Positions 33,271 through 44,028 of a DNA stretch of 64,000 bases are shown in pieces. Each line of letters begins with the position of its first letter. The stretch's first letter is position 1. The notes beneath the pieces are model-generated. The model did no database searches. It had not been told where the DNA came from and saw nothing but the letters and a program-made list of their open reading frames with translations. This DNA comes from Dugong dugon (Eukaryota > Chordata > Mammalia > Sirenia > Dugongidae): the NCBI GenBank assembly GCA_030035585.1, contig CM057469.1, positions 113,686,650 to 113,750,649 on the forward strand, read 5' to 3'. Both the position numbers and the translations under genes were made by a program.

Positions 33271-35649
33271 TTATGAACCAATTGGAAATTTCAATGTTGA
33301 CTGGATATTTATTGATAATAATAAATTGTTTTTAATTTTTACATGTGATCATCTTGTAGTTATGCTAACAAAGATGGGTGCTCATTTTCAGAGCTAAATG
33401 CTAATCATTAGATCAAATGATATAATTTCTGTGATTTTTTCAAAGTAATTTGGAAGAGAATGGTTCACTGGGAGTAAAAAATGGGGTTGACGGTAGCTGC
33501 TCCTGGAGGTACATATAAGAGGGTTTATCATGCAGTACTAATCATGGGTATGTTCAAAACTCTCCACAAATTTAAAACAACAATACTAGCTTTTTCTGTG
33601 TCCAAAGCCCAAAGCTTTAAAACACAATAATTTATTTATTAATATTTAGTAGCAAAAGAGTCAGTATTTCAGTTTTTTTAGAAGCTGAATTCTTTCTCCT
33701 GGATTTTTGTTCCCATAGCTATGTCAGTAAAAGTGAAATGAAATGCCATTTCTCTATCTACGACTATATAATTTAGCTTATAACTGAAGTTTGGCAAAGG
33801 AACAAACAAACAAATAAATAAATAAATAGTGTATCATTTCCAACAATGTGGTTTGGAATCACTGAAGCTCATGCTAAAAGTATGTGACCATAGTTTCTAC
33901 TGACAAAAAGGGTAAATTGTTTTAGAAAAAAAAAAAAAGACTATTTGGATATAATGTCTCTTTTAATTCCCACTTCTAAAGTCATTAAATATCTTACTTA
34001 GCGATGAATCAATGTTTCGTAGAGATTTTTAGTGAGGAAACGTGGCGTAATGCTACTAAATCTATGCATATTGTGTGACGGGATTTGAGCTTAGAGGTTG
34101 AACAGTCACTTTTTGAAAGAGTATGTTCACTTCTGTTTTAAGTGAAAACGAGGCTCTTTAGTTGCCAATCAGGAAACAGTGATCATAAGGTGTGAAAGAG
34201 AAGCTCCAGGGGTCACCTTTAGGTACTGCTGAGCTGAATATGTGAATTAATTTTAGTGATGCAGGTGAGGATCCAACACCCAAAATCTGAAGCTTCTTTA
34301 CCCTATTTCAGTCTGCTTTGATGTCAAAGAATAAATGTTTTATGATTTACAAAAAAGCCCAAGACTGGGACCTGACTCTAAAGAACCTAAAATACAATTG
34401 TGGTAATAAAACAATGCATATAACACAATTGAAAAACACAATGATTAATAAGAAAGTAAAGGTGCATGGAACAGACTACTACAGGGCAGCTTCTAGTGCA
34501 GAGCAGAGAGCAATGTGAGGGTGGCTGCCTGCTGGACCTCTGAGGGAAGAATCTCGCAAGAGGCAGAGTTGTGCTATGGGATGGGGCTCTGTGGCCAGAT
34601 GCACTGAGGTGAGGGAGACATTGAGGACATTAAAAATACAGTACTTTGTACTAGGCATTTTTCTAAAAGAAAATTAGATACCACTCAGAGAGCTAACATC
34701 AAATTTTTTCAGTCTATTTTACTCGAAAGTAAGATGGCTGTTTATAAAATTTTCCATAACGTGACAGAGTTCTTCCTATGAATGGTGCATAAATTATTTG
34801 AGCTTTGATAAGGAGGTCGGGGAGAGAGGTGTCTAAACCTGACTTTAGTTTAGTGCCCTACAGAGAGAGGACAACTCAGTGGTCAAGGTGGTGGAAAGGC
34901 ACTGAAAATCTGAAAGAAAGCTGGTAAAACAGGGAAGTAATAAGAATCACTGGAAAGGGTTTGGACGGCAGCAGAACAAACACAGAAAATAAGTTTGGAT
35001 GGAGTATGGTGTTTAAGTTGAAGACCTGTGAGACAAAACGTTGAAAATTTGACGTTAGATTGAAAAGGATCTAAAATACCAGTAGTTATGTGTTCAAAAT
35101 AACTAAATATTCATTAATACCGAATGATTGTCACTTAGGGGCTTGAGCAGCAAGCATCAATTCCTTTCACTATCCTTTACCAATTAATGTCAATCACCAT
35201 CCGTGTGGAAGGGCCACCAAAATACTGACTTGAACCTTTCATATTCATGTAGATAAGAAGGGAAAAAAGAATTATAAATCAGTTCTTTGTATGAAAGGGA
35301 TGCATCATTAGCATTTTCGTCCTTTGAAAAATTATTTTCAACTTCTAAGGAATTCCTTAGCGTTTTTGAAACACTTTGAGAGACCAAAAATTATAAGATA
35401 CAGACTCAAATAAAAAAGATTATAATCTATTTGCAAGCATTTATTATTAAGGTATTTTGGCTTGGGATGAAATTTGGAAAGTTTTTTTTTTTTTTTTTAA
35501 TTCTTTGGCACTTGTTTGTTGAGGAAGAATTTGACTGAGAATGCTAATCACCAGGGATTTTTTTTTTCTTTGAATAGACTAGAATTTTTTTTTTAAGTTA
35601 CCTTCTATAGAAGTGTAATTAGCAATATATTCGTTAGAACCCAAGACTA
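33271..35649. other. Unassigned sequence
   Basis: About 2.4 kb without a recognised gene. It contains a short AAAC/AAAT microsatellite (about 33802-33830), T17 at 35482-35498, and a 66-codon plus frame at 34318-34518 of no known type. Confidence 0.45.
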
Positions 35650-35797
35650 CCCCTCTTGGAGTCGATTCTGACTCAGAGCAACCCTATAGGACAGAGAAGA
35701 ACTGTCCCATAGAGATTCCAAGGAGCAGCTGGTGGTTTCAAACGGCTGACATTTTGGTTAGCAGCCGGCCTCTTAACCACTGCGCCACCAGAGCTTC
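35650..35797 (-). mobile_element. AfroSINE, short form, antisense
   Basis: 'cttggagtcgattctgactc', 'agcaaccctataggacagag', 'ggtggtttcaaacggctgac' (B box complement) and 'cctcttaaccactgcgccac' (A box complement). 'atattcgtta' before and 'atattcattg' after suggest an imperfect duplication. Confidence 0.93.
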
Positions 35798-36159
35798 ATA
35801 TTCATTGTAGGAAGCCTTTTTGTCTCCATCATTGTTCTTAGAAATGCATAGAGTTTATTTTGGACAATTTGTTCTGTTGAATTATACTTTATGTTTGATT
35901 TTTTCTTCAAGATCTAGTTGGGAAATATTCTACCTCTGTGTTTTCAGCTTTCCTTCATTTGCACAAAGATATTACATTGCAGTAAATCGATTTCCATTTT
36001 CCAAGAAGTGAGATCATACTGTCTCGGGAAGGGTGGAGGAGGATCAGACTGATCACGCTTAATTTCTTGAGTATAAGAGCAGAAAGCCTGGTCAAGGTGA
36101 CGTGGTCCTCCAAACACCGCCTTTCCTTAGTTCAGTGTACAAAGCAGAACATGGCAGAG

Positions 36160-36660
36160 TAGGAAGGACATGGGTTAGGGGTCAGAAAAGTGGATTCAGA
36201 TCTTGATTCCATTAATGATTCATTGATTCCAGACAAACTAATGAACAATTCTGAGCCTCAGCTTACCCATTTGTTAGTTGGGGATGAAAATAACTGGTAC
36301 TTATAATTATTGTGGAGCCCTGGTGACATGGTGGTTAAGTACTCGGCCTCTAACCTAAAGGTCAGTGGTTCGAACTCACCAGCAACATCACAGGAAAAAG
36401 ATGTGGCAGTCTGTTTCCATAAAGATTACAAAGTTGGAAACCCTATGGTGCGGTTCTACTCTGTCCTACAGGTTGCTGTGAGTCCAAATCAACTCCAGGC
36501 AATGGGTTTGGCTTCTGGGTTTGTAATTATGTGAGCATTAAATGCCATGTGTAAGCAAGAAATATAAGAGAGACAAGGGAATGAAAATTATTATGCACAT
36601 TTCTCCATTGTATATTAAGTACTGTGCACTTAGTCGGCACTTAACAAGTATCACTCTCCT
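36160..36660 (+). repeat. MIR, sense, split by an AfroSINE
   Basis: The left half is 'ggacatgggttaggggtcag', 'ctgagcctcagcttacccat' and 'gatgaaaataactggtactt' (to 36305). The right half is 'atgtgagcattaaatgcca' and 'agtactgtgcacttagtcgg' (from 36531). Removing the AfroSINE at 36311-36523 gives a continuous MIR. Confidence 0.78.
36311..36523 (+). mobile_element. AfroSINE, medium form (best-preserved promoter)
   Basis: The A box TGACATGGTGG is at 36324-36334 and the B box GGTTCGAACTC at 36367-36377. The medium form adds 'acaggaaaaagatgtggcag' and 'tctgtttccataaagattac' before 'ggaaaccctatggtgcggtt'. TAATTAT repeats at 36304-36310 and 36524-36530. It ends 'caatgggtttggcttctggg'. Confidence 0.96.
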
Positions 36661-36710
36661 CCTACCTCTGCTTACCTGATGAACAGGGACCACTTTGCTG
36701 TGCCATTTCG

Positions 36711-36745
36711 TTTGTGTGTGTGTGTGTCTATGTATGTGTGTACAT
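36711..36745 (+). repeat. Imperfect (TG)n microsatellite
   Basis: Alternating TG from 'tttgtgtgtgtgtgtgtcta' onward, with interrupted TG/TA repeats continuing to about 36770. Confidence 0.85.
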
Positions 36746-37049
36746 GCGTGCAAGTGTGCGTGCCCACACAGCTGTGCATGCACAGGTTTTATAGCATCGA
36801 GTATAGTATTATACACAGAGGTTTTTACATAAATATTTTGTTAATGTTTGTAAGTCTAAAAATAAAACGGGTCAATTCTTAATAACTATAGGAACATTGA
36901 AAAAAAACAGAACATTAAATTTGGATCAAATTATATAACTAAAAGTTATAGGCTATCAATTTGTTTTTCCACATGTCTATTTGGAGACTCTCTCAGGACA
37001 TGTAAAAGATGGACACTGTTTCTTAAATGTACTTAATTCCCAAAGCTCA

Positions 37050-37560
37050 AATTGATTTTTGCTAAACAGAAGCAGCCAGTTTGGGTAAATCGCAAGCCCC
37101 ACTTGGGCCAAGAGCCCAGTTTTGCTAACAGCGCATGTTCAGGGAACACTATGAGCGATTCTATTTATCTAAGAGTTCAGCCGCATGCTTGGGTTTGCAG
37201 GTGCAGCTGTAAATTTCCGGTGATTTACAGAGCGGGAAGCACACCAAATCTGAAAGTATAATGGAGCTCAAGGCTCACAGCATATTTTGTTAGATGCTCT
37301 GGTTTTATGATTTTGGGTGGGTGCCACCACATTTTTCTTTCAAGTGCAATAAAAAAAATGATGGCTTTCAAGCTGAAAAGCTTAACAACCACTTTACCTT
37401 TATTGAATCTGTAGCTAATGTACTGAAATAGCGAGGGTTTTGCTGCAAATGTAATTTGGGTTTTTGTCTGGGCGTCTCTTGATGCTTTTTTGGGCTTGCA
37501 TTGAGCACAAGTGAGTTACCTAAAAGATCTAAAGACTCAGGGCCTGACCTTACTGCTGCT
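37050..37560. other. Complex unique sequence; candidate conserved noncoding element
   Basis: The composition differs from its surroundings: balanced base content, several retained CpGs and no repeat signature. It carries a perfect 8-base inverted repeat, CTGTAAAT (37207-37214) and ATTTACAG (37223-37230), around TTCCGGTG, and an E-box CAGCTG at 37204-37209. The 69-codon open frame at 37052-37261 has no recognised domain. Such texture is common in mammalian distal enhancers, but conservation cannot be tested here. This is a candidate only. Confidence 0.3.
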
Positions 37561-38064
37561 GACAGATGTCCACCTCAACCCAGTGAGAAGGAAGTACTGG
37601 TCTGGAGATCATGGAGATGACCCACTAGAAGCCAGCCTGCTAGACTAACTGTGGCTTTCTACAGTTGCTTAATCTCCCCAGTTCTCAATTTCTTATCAAC
37701 AATTGGAAAGCATTAGAGTAGGTGGATCTCAGGTTCCTTCAAAGTCCAGAAGTGCTGTCTTCTAAGAAAACTTGTCTGCTTAGTTTATTTTTTATTTTTT
37801 TAAACTCTTTTTTATGATTCCTTAAGGGCCTGCCCGCAATGTGATACCATCTCCCTGGGATATGGTAAATTAAATATAGGTTTAACTGCCTCAACTACAA
37901 TTTTGACCCCGTCTGCTAATCACACAGGAAACAATTCCTATGATTACAAGCACAAGGAAGAAAAAACACTACTTTTATGATTCCGGAGTTTTAACATAGC
38001 TCACTTTGTGCATTAAAGACTCAAAGAAACTTCATTTCTTCTAATTCTAGTCGTATTTAACTAA
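37561..38064. other. Unassigned sequence
   Basis: No recognised gene or repeat. It may extend the complex region before it. Confidence 0.4.
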
Positions 38065-38150
38065 TACTTTTGAACACTTACTGTATGGTACACATTATGG
38101 CAGAGAATTTCACCTGCATTATTGAATGCTATTATCACAACAAACTTACT
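38065..38150 (-). repeat. Probable MIR fragment, antisense
   Basis: 'tttgaacacttactgtatgg', 'cctgcattattgaatgctat' and 'tatcacaacaaactta' resemble the inverted MIR ('attgagcacttactatgtgcc..tgcattatctcatttaatcctcacaacaa'). Confidence 0.5.
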
Positions 38151-38829
38151 GAAGTTCAAACAATGAGTAAGCAAGACATTGATTCCAACTGTAATCTTCT
38201 AATTAAGTCCAAACTAATTTTTTTAAAATTAAATATGCCTTTTATTAGCACCCAGCATAAACTGGATGTGCCATTTAATCTGGGCTCCTGCCACAATGGT
38301 AGCATCGTTCCATCCTCAAAGCCATGCCTGCTTTCTGCCATTGTTTGCTGCCCTTCCTTACCAGACATTTTTCAATTGTCCTCTGACTATGCAAACGTTA
38401 GCCCTATGTCAGTTTCCAAGGGCGGCCCCAACCTCCCTCATGAACTCTTGATAATAAACACATCAGATTATATCTGCTCCCTTTAATGAATCTTTTTAAT
38501 AAACTTTGGATACAATTTTCTGCTCTCTCCTGTTACTATGTATTATATTAACGTTTGCCTATAAGCTCCTTCTGTGAGAAAAGCTTATTTTTCGGGCCAC
38601 ATAGTAGATTTATAATAATTATTAAAGAATCCATTCAGTCAATGAAAATTGCAACTGTCTTTGCCCTGAAATATGCCAATATGAATAAGGCACTCAACCC
38701 TTTAGGAAGTCAAAGCATGGGGTGGGGAAATGTAGACACCCAAACAAACAAAGTAAAATATCATATAATCCAAGTCATATTAAACTTGCCTAAAATGTTA
38801 CTGTAAGAACCCATAGGAAAAATAGTTTT
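38151..38829. other. Unassigned sequence containing a chance 138-codon frame
   Basis: The plus-strand open frame 38070-38486 is among the longest outside transposons, but it starts inside the MIR fragment. Its translation is rich in Ser, Leu and Cys with no domain, and another frame is open opposite it. I see no splice or polyadenylation context that would make it a gene. Confidence 0.45.
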
Positions 38830-39235
38830 GTGGAGGGGATAGTAGGTTAGAGAAGTTATCAATGACAAAGCTGGAAATTAGTGAAAAGGCAAGCTTTTAG
38901 GAGACAGAGGAAGACATTGACGTTAGAAGAAACAGTGTAAGCAAAATAATGCACAAGCATGTGCTCTTCTGGGAAAAGAACATCGTTCTGGGTACTAAGT
39001 CAGGCTGAATCATGAGAGATGAGACTGAATTCATAACTTGGTATCCGTCTGCTGGAAGCTTTGCGCCATGCTGAAAAGTCTATGCTTTTATCTTGGGAGC
39101 CACTAAAAGTTTTCCAGTTTTTTGTTCTGTGTTCAGCAGAGGTTTGATAAGATCAGACTTAGTGTTAGAAAGATAAGGCTGGGTACAGTGTAGAGGATGG
39201 ATTGAGAAGGGAGCTGTTACGCTAACATAGTTGTG
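38830..39235 (+). repeat. Ancient interspersed repeat, family not resolved
   Basis: 'cttttatcttgggagccact', 'aaaagttttccag', 'aggtttgataagatcagact' and 'cagtgtagaggatggattga' follow a pattern seen across mammals ('ggactttatcctgtgggcaatggggagccattgaagg..gatcagatttg..gtgtggagaatggattgg'). It probably belongs to the same family as 23380-23830, whose part lies further 3'. Confidence 0.45.
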
Positions 39236-39342
39236 GAGAAGAAGTAAAAAACTGATTCAAGAGATGTTCAAGAAATATAATCAACAGAACTGAATTGGAT
39301 TGAGAGGCTCTCTGTCCCTCTAGATTGTTTTGTTTTTTTTTT

Positions 39343-40170
39343 AAATACAAGTCTGCCTTTATTTCAGCATCAAATTGTTGAGAGTACCTGTCACCATCTA
39401 AATAGAACTCAATTGCTTTCTTGCTGATTGTTTTTTTTTTTCCAGGACAGACCAAACACTGCTTCTTGCCCTTAGATGGTAAAGTTGCCTTTGAATGGGA
39501 ATACTGTTCAGTTGTGGATGATTTGTCAGGAAATGCTACCCAGGACATGTACATGAAAGTTACTTCCTATAGTACGACCTGAAGTAGGCTAAGTGGCAAA
39601 ACTGTGTGCATAGAAAAAGAACAAAACAAAACAACAACAATAAAAATGTTAACGCCAAAGAAGAAAGATCTTGAAACTAGTACCGTCTACCCTCTTCCAC
39701 GGTGCATATCAGGCACATAACGCAAGAACAAAAGAGTGTTAAAATAAATCCCAGATGCAGACATTTTCCAGAGGGCAAGAAAACAAAATTAAAATACAGA
39801 ACTGTGTTAGTGTTGCTCAAGGACAACGCAACAGCAGTACCACATCCGCTCCTACATGATCTAACCTACCGTATGTGGTATCGAAGAGAATTTATTTCCT
39901 CAAAGCCAAAAAATTCACTTGTTTCATCTTCCTAGTCGAAGAAAATGGTGAGAGCATGCATATGAAGCTACCTCTTGTCAAAATAAAGCTACTTAGTTTT
40001 CTAATGCTTAAAGGGTTTCAATACTTAAGAAGAGCCCCAGTCTGCCTTTAGTAGCAGCCGCTCTGGCTTGACAATCTCACAGTCTTCATACTTCTCTTCT
40101 TTCCTGGCAGCTGCTTATTGATTTTTATTCAGAGATGCAATTACATTCTCAGGAGATGAGCTATGGTTGT
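39343..40170 (-). pseudogene. Processed retrocopy of an unidentified mRNA (3' UTR and C-terminal end)
   Basis: Read on the minus strand, an open stretch (40114 down to the TAA at 40025-40027) encodes a charged C-terminus ending KYEDCEIVKPERLLLKADW plus GSS. A TAA just upstream (40115-40117) follows a CAA and precedes Ala codons. Before it, NHSSSPENVIASLNKNQ reads in the same frame. About 660 bases of UTR-like sequence follow, then AATAAA (plus-strand complement at 39358-39363), 15 bases, and an A10 tract (T10 at 39333-39342). Signal plus tail at this spacing is the mark of a reverse-transcribed mRNA. I do not recognise the parent gene. The in-frame stop, and further stops upstream, make it a pseudogene. 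Confidence 0.6.
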
Positions 40171-40589
40171 TCTAAGGAAATCATGGAAGGACATTTTCCA
40201 TTGACAGATATTTACCTTCTCAGTCTCTGTGCAACCAACAAGCGGTCATGTGATAAGTGTGAGCCAATGAGAGGTTAGCAGTGATCTTTTAAGAGTGCGC
40301 TGGCTGTCTGATCAAAGGGCTAGTCAAGGTGAGAGTTTGCTTTCGCTTTCCCCCAACACTTACATAACTCTTTGAATGGAGCCATGATACTGGCTGAAGT
40401 GACAGTCATCTTTCAATCATGACATAAAAGCACAACGACCAAGATCCAAATCAAAGAGTATGGTGGAAAAAAGGAATGAATGACCCAGGTCTGGAGGTGT
40501 GTTGGTAAACCACTCTTTGAGGGTAAAAACAAACAACAAAGCACACTGATTTATAGTGTTTACCAATTTCAGTGCCATAAAGACTCCTA

Positions 40590-40830
40590 CTATACTGAAC
40601 AATATTCTGTTGTTATCTATAGGGTTTTCACTGGCTAATTTTTGGAAGCAGATTGCCAGGCCTTTCTTTCTAGTCTCTCATAGCCTGGAAGCTCCACTGA
40701 AATATGTCCACTATGGGTGACATTGCTGGCATTTGAAATATTGGTAGCATAGCTTCCAGCATCATAGTAACACTCAAGCCACCACAGTACGACTAACAGG
40801 TAGACAGGTGGTGGCTTGCCCTATCCATCT
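40590..40830 (-). mobile_element. RTE 5' end fragment, antisense (left arm of an inverted pair)
   Basis: It matches by eye the 5' end of the RTE at 18060-18225 and 52030-52260: 'gggttttcactggctaattt', 'gaagcagattgccaggcctt', 'cctggaagctccactgaaat' and 'gcatagcttccagcatcata'. It extends further 5' ('agccaccacagtacgactaa') than the 3.1-kb copy. It is immediately followed by an RTE 3' end in the opposite orientation. Confidence 0.85.
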
Positions 40831-40834
40831 GTCT

Positions 40835-41126
40835 TAGAAGAAATACAAACAGAATATACCTTTGGCATGAGTATGGCAAGACTTCTACATGCTTACTTTG
40901 GAAACATCATCAGGAAAGACCAGTCTCTAGAAAAGAACATTATGTTTGGTAGAGGGCCCATGAAAATGAGAGAAACCGTCAATGAGATGGATTGAAAGAA
41001 TAGCCACAAAATAGACTAAAAAATACCAAGAATCATGAAAATAACCCAGGACTGGGCAAGGTTTTTTTTATTTTATATGAGATTGCCCTGAGTCAGAACT
41101 GACTTGGCAGTGACTAACAACAAAGA
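40835..41126 (+). mobile_element. RTE 3' end fragment, sense (right arm of an inverted pair)
   Basis: 'gagtatggcaagacttctac', 'catcaggaaagaccagtctc', 'aatgagatggattgaaagaa', 'attgccctgagtcagaactg' and the tail 'gcagtgactaacaacaaag' match the RTE 3' end at 28608-29006. It is more diverged than that copy. Confidence 0.87.
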
Positions 41127-41235
41127 TTGTCTCTACAGCTGAATTCACTGAACACCACTGCCTGGATACCTGATGACGAAATTGAGCTACTAAGCCTGCT
41201 CTAGACTCCTTGCCATAAAACATTTTTATTAACGT

Positions 41236-41455
41236 ATTAAGAAAATATTTATTGAGCACCTACTGTATGCCAGGAGTTGTTCAAGGCATTTGAGATATTA
41301 ACAGTATGCAAAATTAAAAAAAAAAAGACACCTGCCCTCATGAGTTGAAATTCTAGAAGACAGAGACAGATAATAAACAATAAAGATAATACATAATGTC
41401 ATTCTATAATTGTTCAGAAGCTAACAAGTGTTATAACAAAGAAACCTTAGGTCAG
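41236..41455 (-). repeat. L2 LINE 3' end, antisense
   Basis: 'atatttattgagcacctact', 'gtatgccaggagttgttcaa', 'cacctgccctcatgagttga', 'aattctagaagacagagaca' and 'gataataaacaataaagata' are the classic inverted L2 3' end. Confidence 0.88.
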
Positions 41456-41620
41456 TGGCAACTAGCAACAACGATGGTTGAAGTGCAGGTTAAGAAGCTC
41501 TCTTATATAGTTAAGTGTAAATATTGAAATAGGAGCATCAACAATACACCTAGACTTTCTCTCAGAAATTTGATTTCTAAGAATTCCTCTTGAAGAATTA
41601 ATACTGCTTTATGTTAAAAA

Positions 41621-41793
41621 GGAAACCTGGTGGTGCATCGGCTAGGAGTTCGGCTGCTAGGCTGCCAACCAAAAGGTCGGCAGTTTGAAGCCACCAGCCA
41701 CTCCTTGTAAACCCTATGGGGCAGTTCTACTCTGTCCTATAGGGTCGCTATGTGTCCGAATTGACTTGACGGCAGTTTTTTTTTTTTTTTTTA
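41621..41793 (+). mobile_element. AfroSINE, short form, with target-site duplication
   Basis: 'ggaaacctggtggtgcatcg', then a duplicated 'ggctgctaggctgccaacca', 'cggcagtttgaagccaccag' (B box), 'ccctatggggcagttctact' and 'cctatagggtcgctatgtgt'. ATGTTAAAAA is repeated at 41611-41620 and 41794-41803. The tail is a T-run where GGTTTGGTTTT is usual. Confidence 0.96.
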
Positions 41794-41937
41794 ATGTTAA
41801 AAAATTAGTCTATAAGGTTCCTTTTAATATGAATAAAAGAAGCATTCTAAATGCTTAATATAGGTTAATGCTTTAGAAAAATTACTGCTTTTTAATTAAT
41901 GAACTATTTTATTGCCATTAAAAACAACACACATACT

Positions 41938-42455
41938 TACCTTTCTAACCAGGGACACAACAGATGGTCCAGGATAAAGTGGGAGGAAACTGTAGAACAA
42001 ATAACTAATTCTTACTTAAAAAAAAAAAAAAAAAAAAAAAAAAACACACACTTACTGGACCAGTAGAGACTAGAGGAACCCCTGAGACTATCACCTGGAG
42101 ATAGCCTTTAAACTTGGAACAGAAACTACTCCTGGAGGTCACCTTTCAGCTAAATAACAGATTTGCTCATGAAATAAACAATATCACCTTGAGTATCGTT
42201 ATCCTTTAGGGAAAAATATAAAATCATCTATATGAGACCAATCAGTCAACATTTACCCTAAAACATAGATGAGAAGGGCAGCAGCAGGGAAGCTGGATTA
42301 ATGGCAGCGGAACAACCAGAACAGAAATATGGAGACTGTTGACACAATGTGGAGAATATAACCAATGTCACTGAACAATACATATAGAACTTGTTAAATG
42401 AGAATCTAATTTGCTGTGTAAACTTTCACCAGAAACTCAAAAAATATGAAAAGAC
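41938..42455 (+). mobile_element. Lineage L1 3' UTR, 5'-truncated, with internal A27
   Basis: It aligns with 11930-12397: 'ggtccaggataaagtgggag', 'tactggaccagtagagacta', 'gaggaacccctgagactatc', 'ctactcctggaggtcacctt' and 'gaatctaatttgctgtgtaa'. An uninterrupted A27 (42018-42044) sits inside the UTR where the other copies have 'aaattcacaaaaaagacc', so it is a microsatellite expansion rather than the end of the element. Confidence 0.9.
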
Positions 42456-43586
42456 AATATATAACAAATGACTTAGAAATATGCCCCTCATATATCATCA
42501 AGCTAAATGTGCATTATAAACTTGCATAGTGTTTTTTTTTCTTTCTTTTTTTAAAGATATGTGTGCATGTGTGTGCAGGTCTAAAATAAAAGATGTATAA
42601 TGATACAGTAGAGTTTAGATTTGGTCAAACTGATTTTATTTTGTGTAACTTTTGCTTGTTTGCTTTCCTCTTTTTTTCCTAAAAATTTTCAAAAGTAAAC
42701 ATGCATTCTGTTCAGTTATAAAAAATCATTAAAACAGAAGAAAACTGTAGGGCAAATAATTTTCAACTTAATAAAATACAATCCTCTCTTATTGTTCCAG
42801 TACATAAATGTTTTCATTATTCTTTTTATTTGAAACAAATTATTGACAATTTTATTGGTAGATTTTTTTTTTTCAGGGGGGGACTGAAAACATACCTTGG
42901 CATGAATTGTTTGAGAGCTCCATTGTTTGGACTGAGATAAGAGACATGTACTGTCACTGTTTTTGACAGCGTAATTTTGTGTCGGCAGTTCCGCCTCTTT
43001 CCTTGGCTTCTATGAAAATACGCTCTTGTAAACATGTTTTAATTGATTGCTTTTAACTTGATAGTATTGCATTGATCTCTTCTAATGGGCAAATATGCAT
43101 ACATTCTAGGCAACACAAGAACAGAGTAGCAAAGTGTCCCAACAATAAAGAAGTAAGTGACCTTTGAGAAGAGAATTACAAAAAGACAAGATGTAAATGA
43201 GCAATTGAGAAGCTTCCTCTGACAAGATACCAGTGCACCGCCTCAGGTAATTCTTAGGCTATTAAAACGTCTTAAGTTTGTATCAAGTACAATTTTTACA
43301 TTACCATTGAAAGAATATTAATAATGTCTTACGTGCATGAAAAATAAAATGGCAATCAATATCCATCCAATTCTGGAAGGTTCTGCATTACTCTGATAGG
43401 TAAGGCAGCTTGGTCACTGAAGCAGGGTTATTCCTTTAATGCCAATGGATGTATCTAGTTATAATATTCTAAAGTTACCAGGTATTCGAAATTTTACTCT
43501 ATAAACTGATCTTTGACTGTAAAATGATCTTCCTGGGAAATTTCAAATTCTGGAGAGATGGTGCCGGCCAGAAGATGGGCATCTTG
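42456..43586. other. Unassigned sequence
   Basis: No recognised gene or repeat in about 1.1 kb, apart from T-rich runs near 42531-42555 and 42863-42873. Confidence 0.45.
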
Positions 43587-43599
43587 ATGACCTTGAAGA

Positions 43600-43792
43600 C
43601 TAGTTGTCATCAATTCAATTCAGACTCATGGCAACCGCATGTGTGCCAGAGCGGAACTATGCTCCATAGGGTTTTCGACGGCTGATTTTTTGGAAATAGA
43701 TTGCCAGGCTTTTCTTCTGAAGTGTCTCTGGGTGAATTCGAACCACCAAACTTTTGATTAGCAGCCAATCATGTTGACCATTTGCACTACCC
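43600..43792 (-). mobile_element. AfroSINE, long form, antisense (second half of a dimer)
   Basis: 'tcaattcagactcatggcaa', 'ccatagggttttcgacggct', 'agattgccaggcttttcttc', 'tgggtgaattcgaaccacca' (B box complement) and 'accatttgcactaccc'. It shares one target-site duplication with the neighbouring copy at 43793-44015. Confidence 0.93.
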
Positions 43793-44015
43793 CAAAACAA
43801 AACAACCAAACCAATTGCTGTCAAGTCAATTTTTACCCATGGTGACCCCCTGTGAGTCAAACTAGAACTGTGCTCCACAGGGCTTTCAAGGCTGTGACAT
43901 TTTGGAAACAGATCGCCAGGTCTTTCTTCTGAGGTGCCTCTGGGTGGGTTCGAACCACCAGTTTTTCAGTTGGTAGCCCAGCGCTTAACTGTTTCTGCTA
44001 TTCAGGGACTCCTCT
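43793..44015 (-). mobile_element. AfroSINE, long form, antisense (first half of a dimer)
   Basis: 'caaaacaaccaaaccaattg' is the inverted tail. Then come 'ctccacagggctttcaaggc', 'cagatcgccaggtctttctt', 'ggtgggttcgaaccaccagt' (B box complement) and 'ttcagggactcc'. ATGACCTTRAAGA lies at 43587-43599 and 44016-44028, outside the pair, with no copy between the two SINEs. Confidence 0.93.
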
Positions 44016-44028
44016 ATGACCTTAAAGA

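Noticed and set aside
36324-36377. A and B boxes considered as a real tRNA gene
   Set aside because: The sequence continues into the AfroSINE body and tail, lacks a foldable acceptor stem pair at tRNA length, and recurs about 30 times in the window.
38070-38486. 138-codon plus-strand frame
   Set aside because: It begins in a MIR-like fragment, has no domain, and no supporting splice, Kozak or polyadenylation context was seen.
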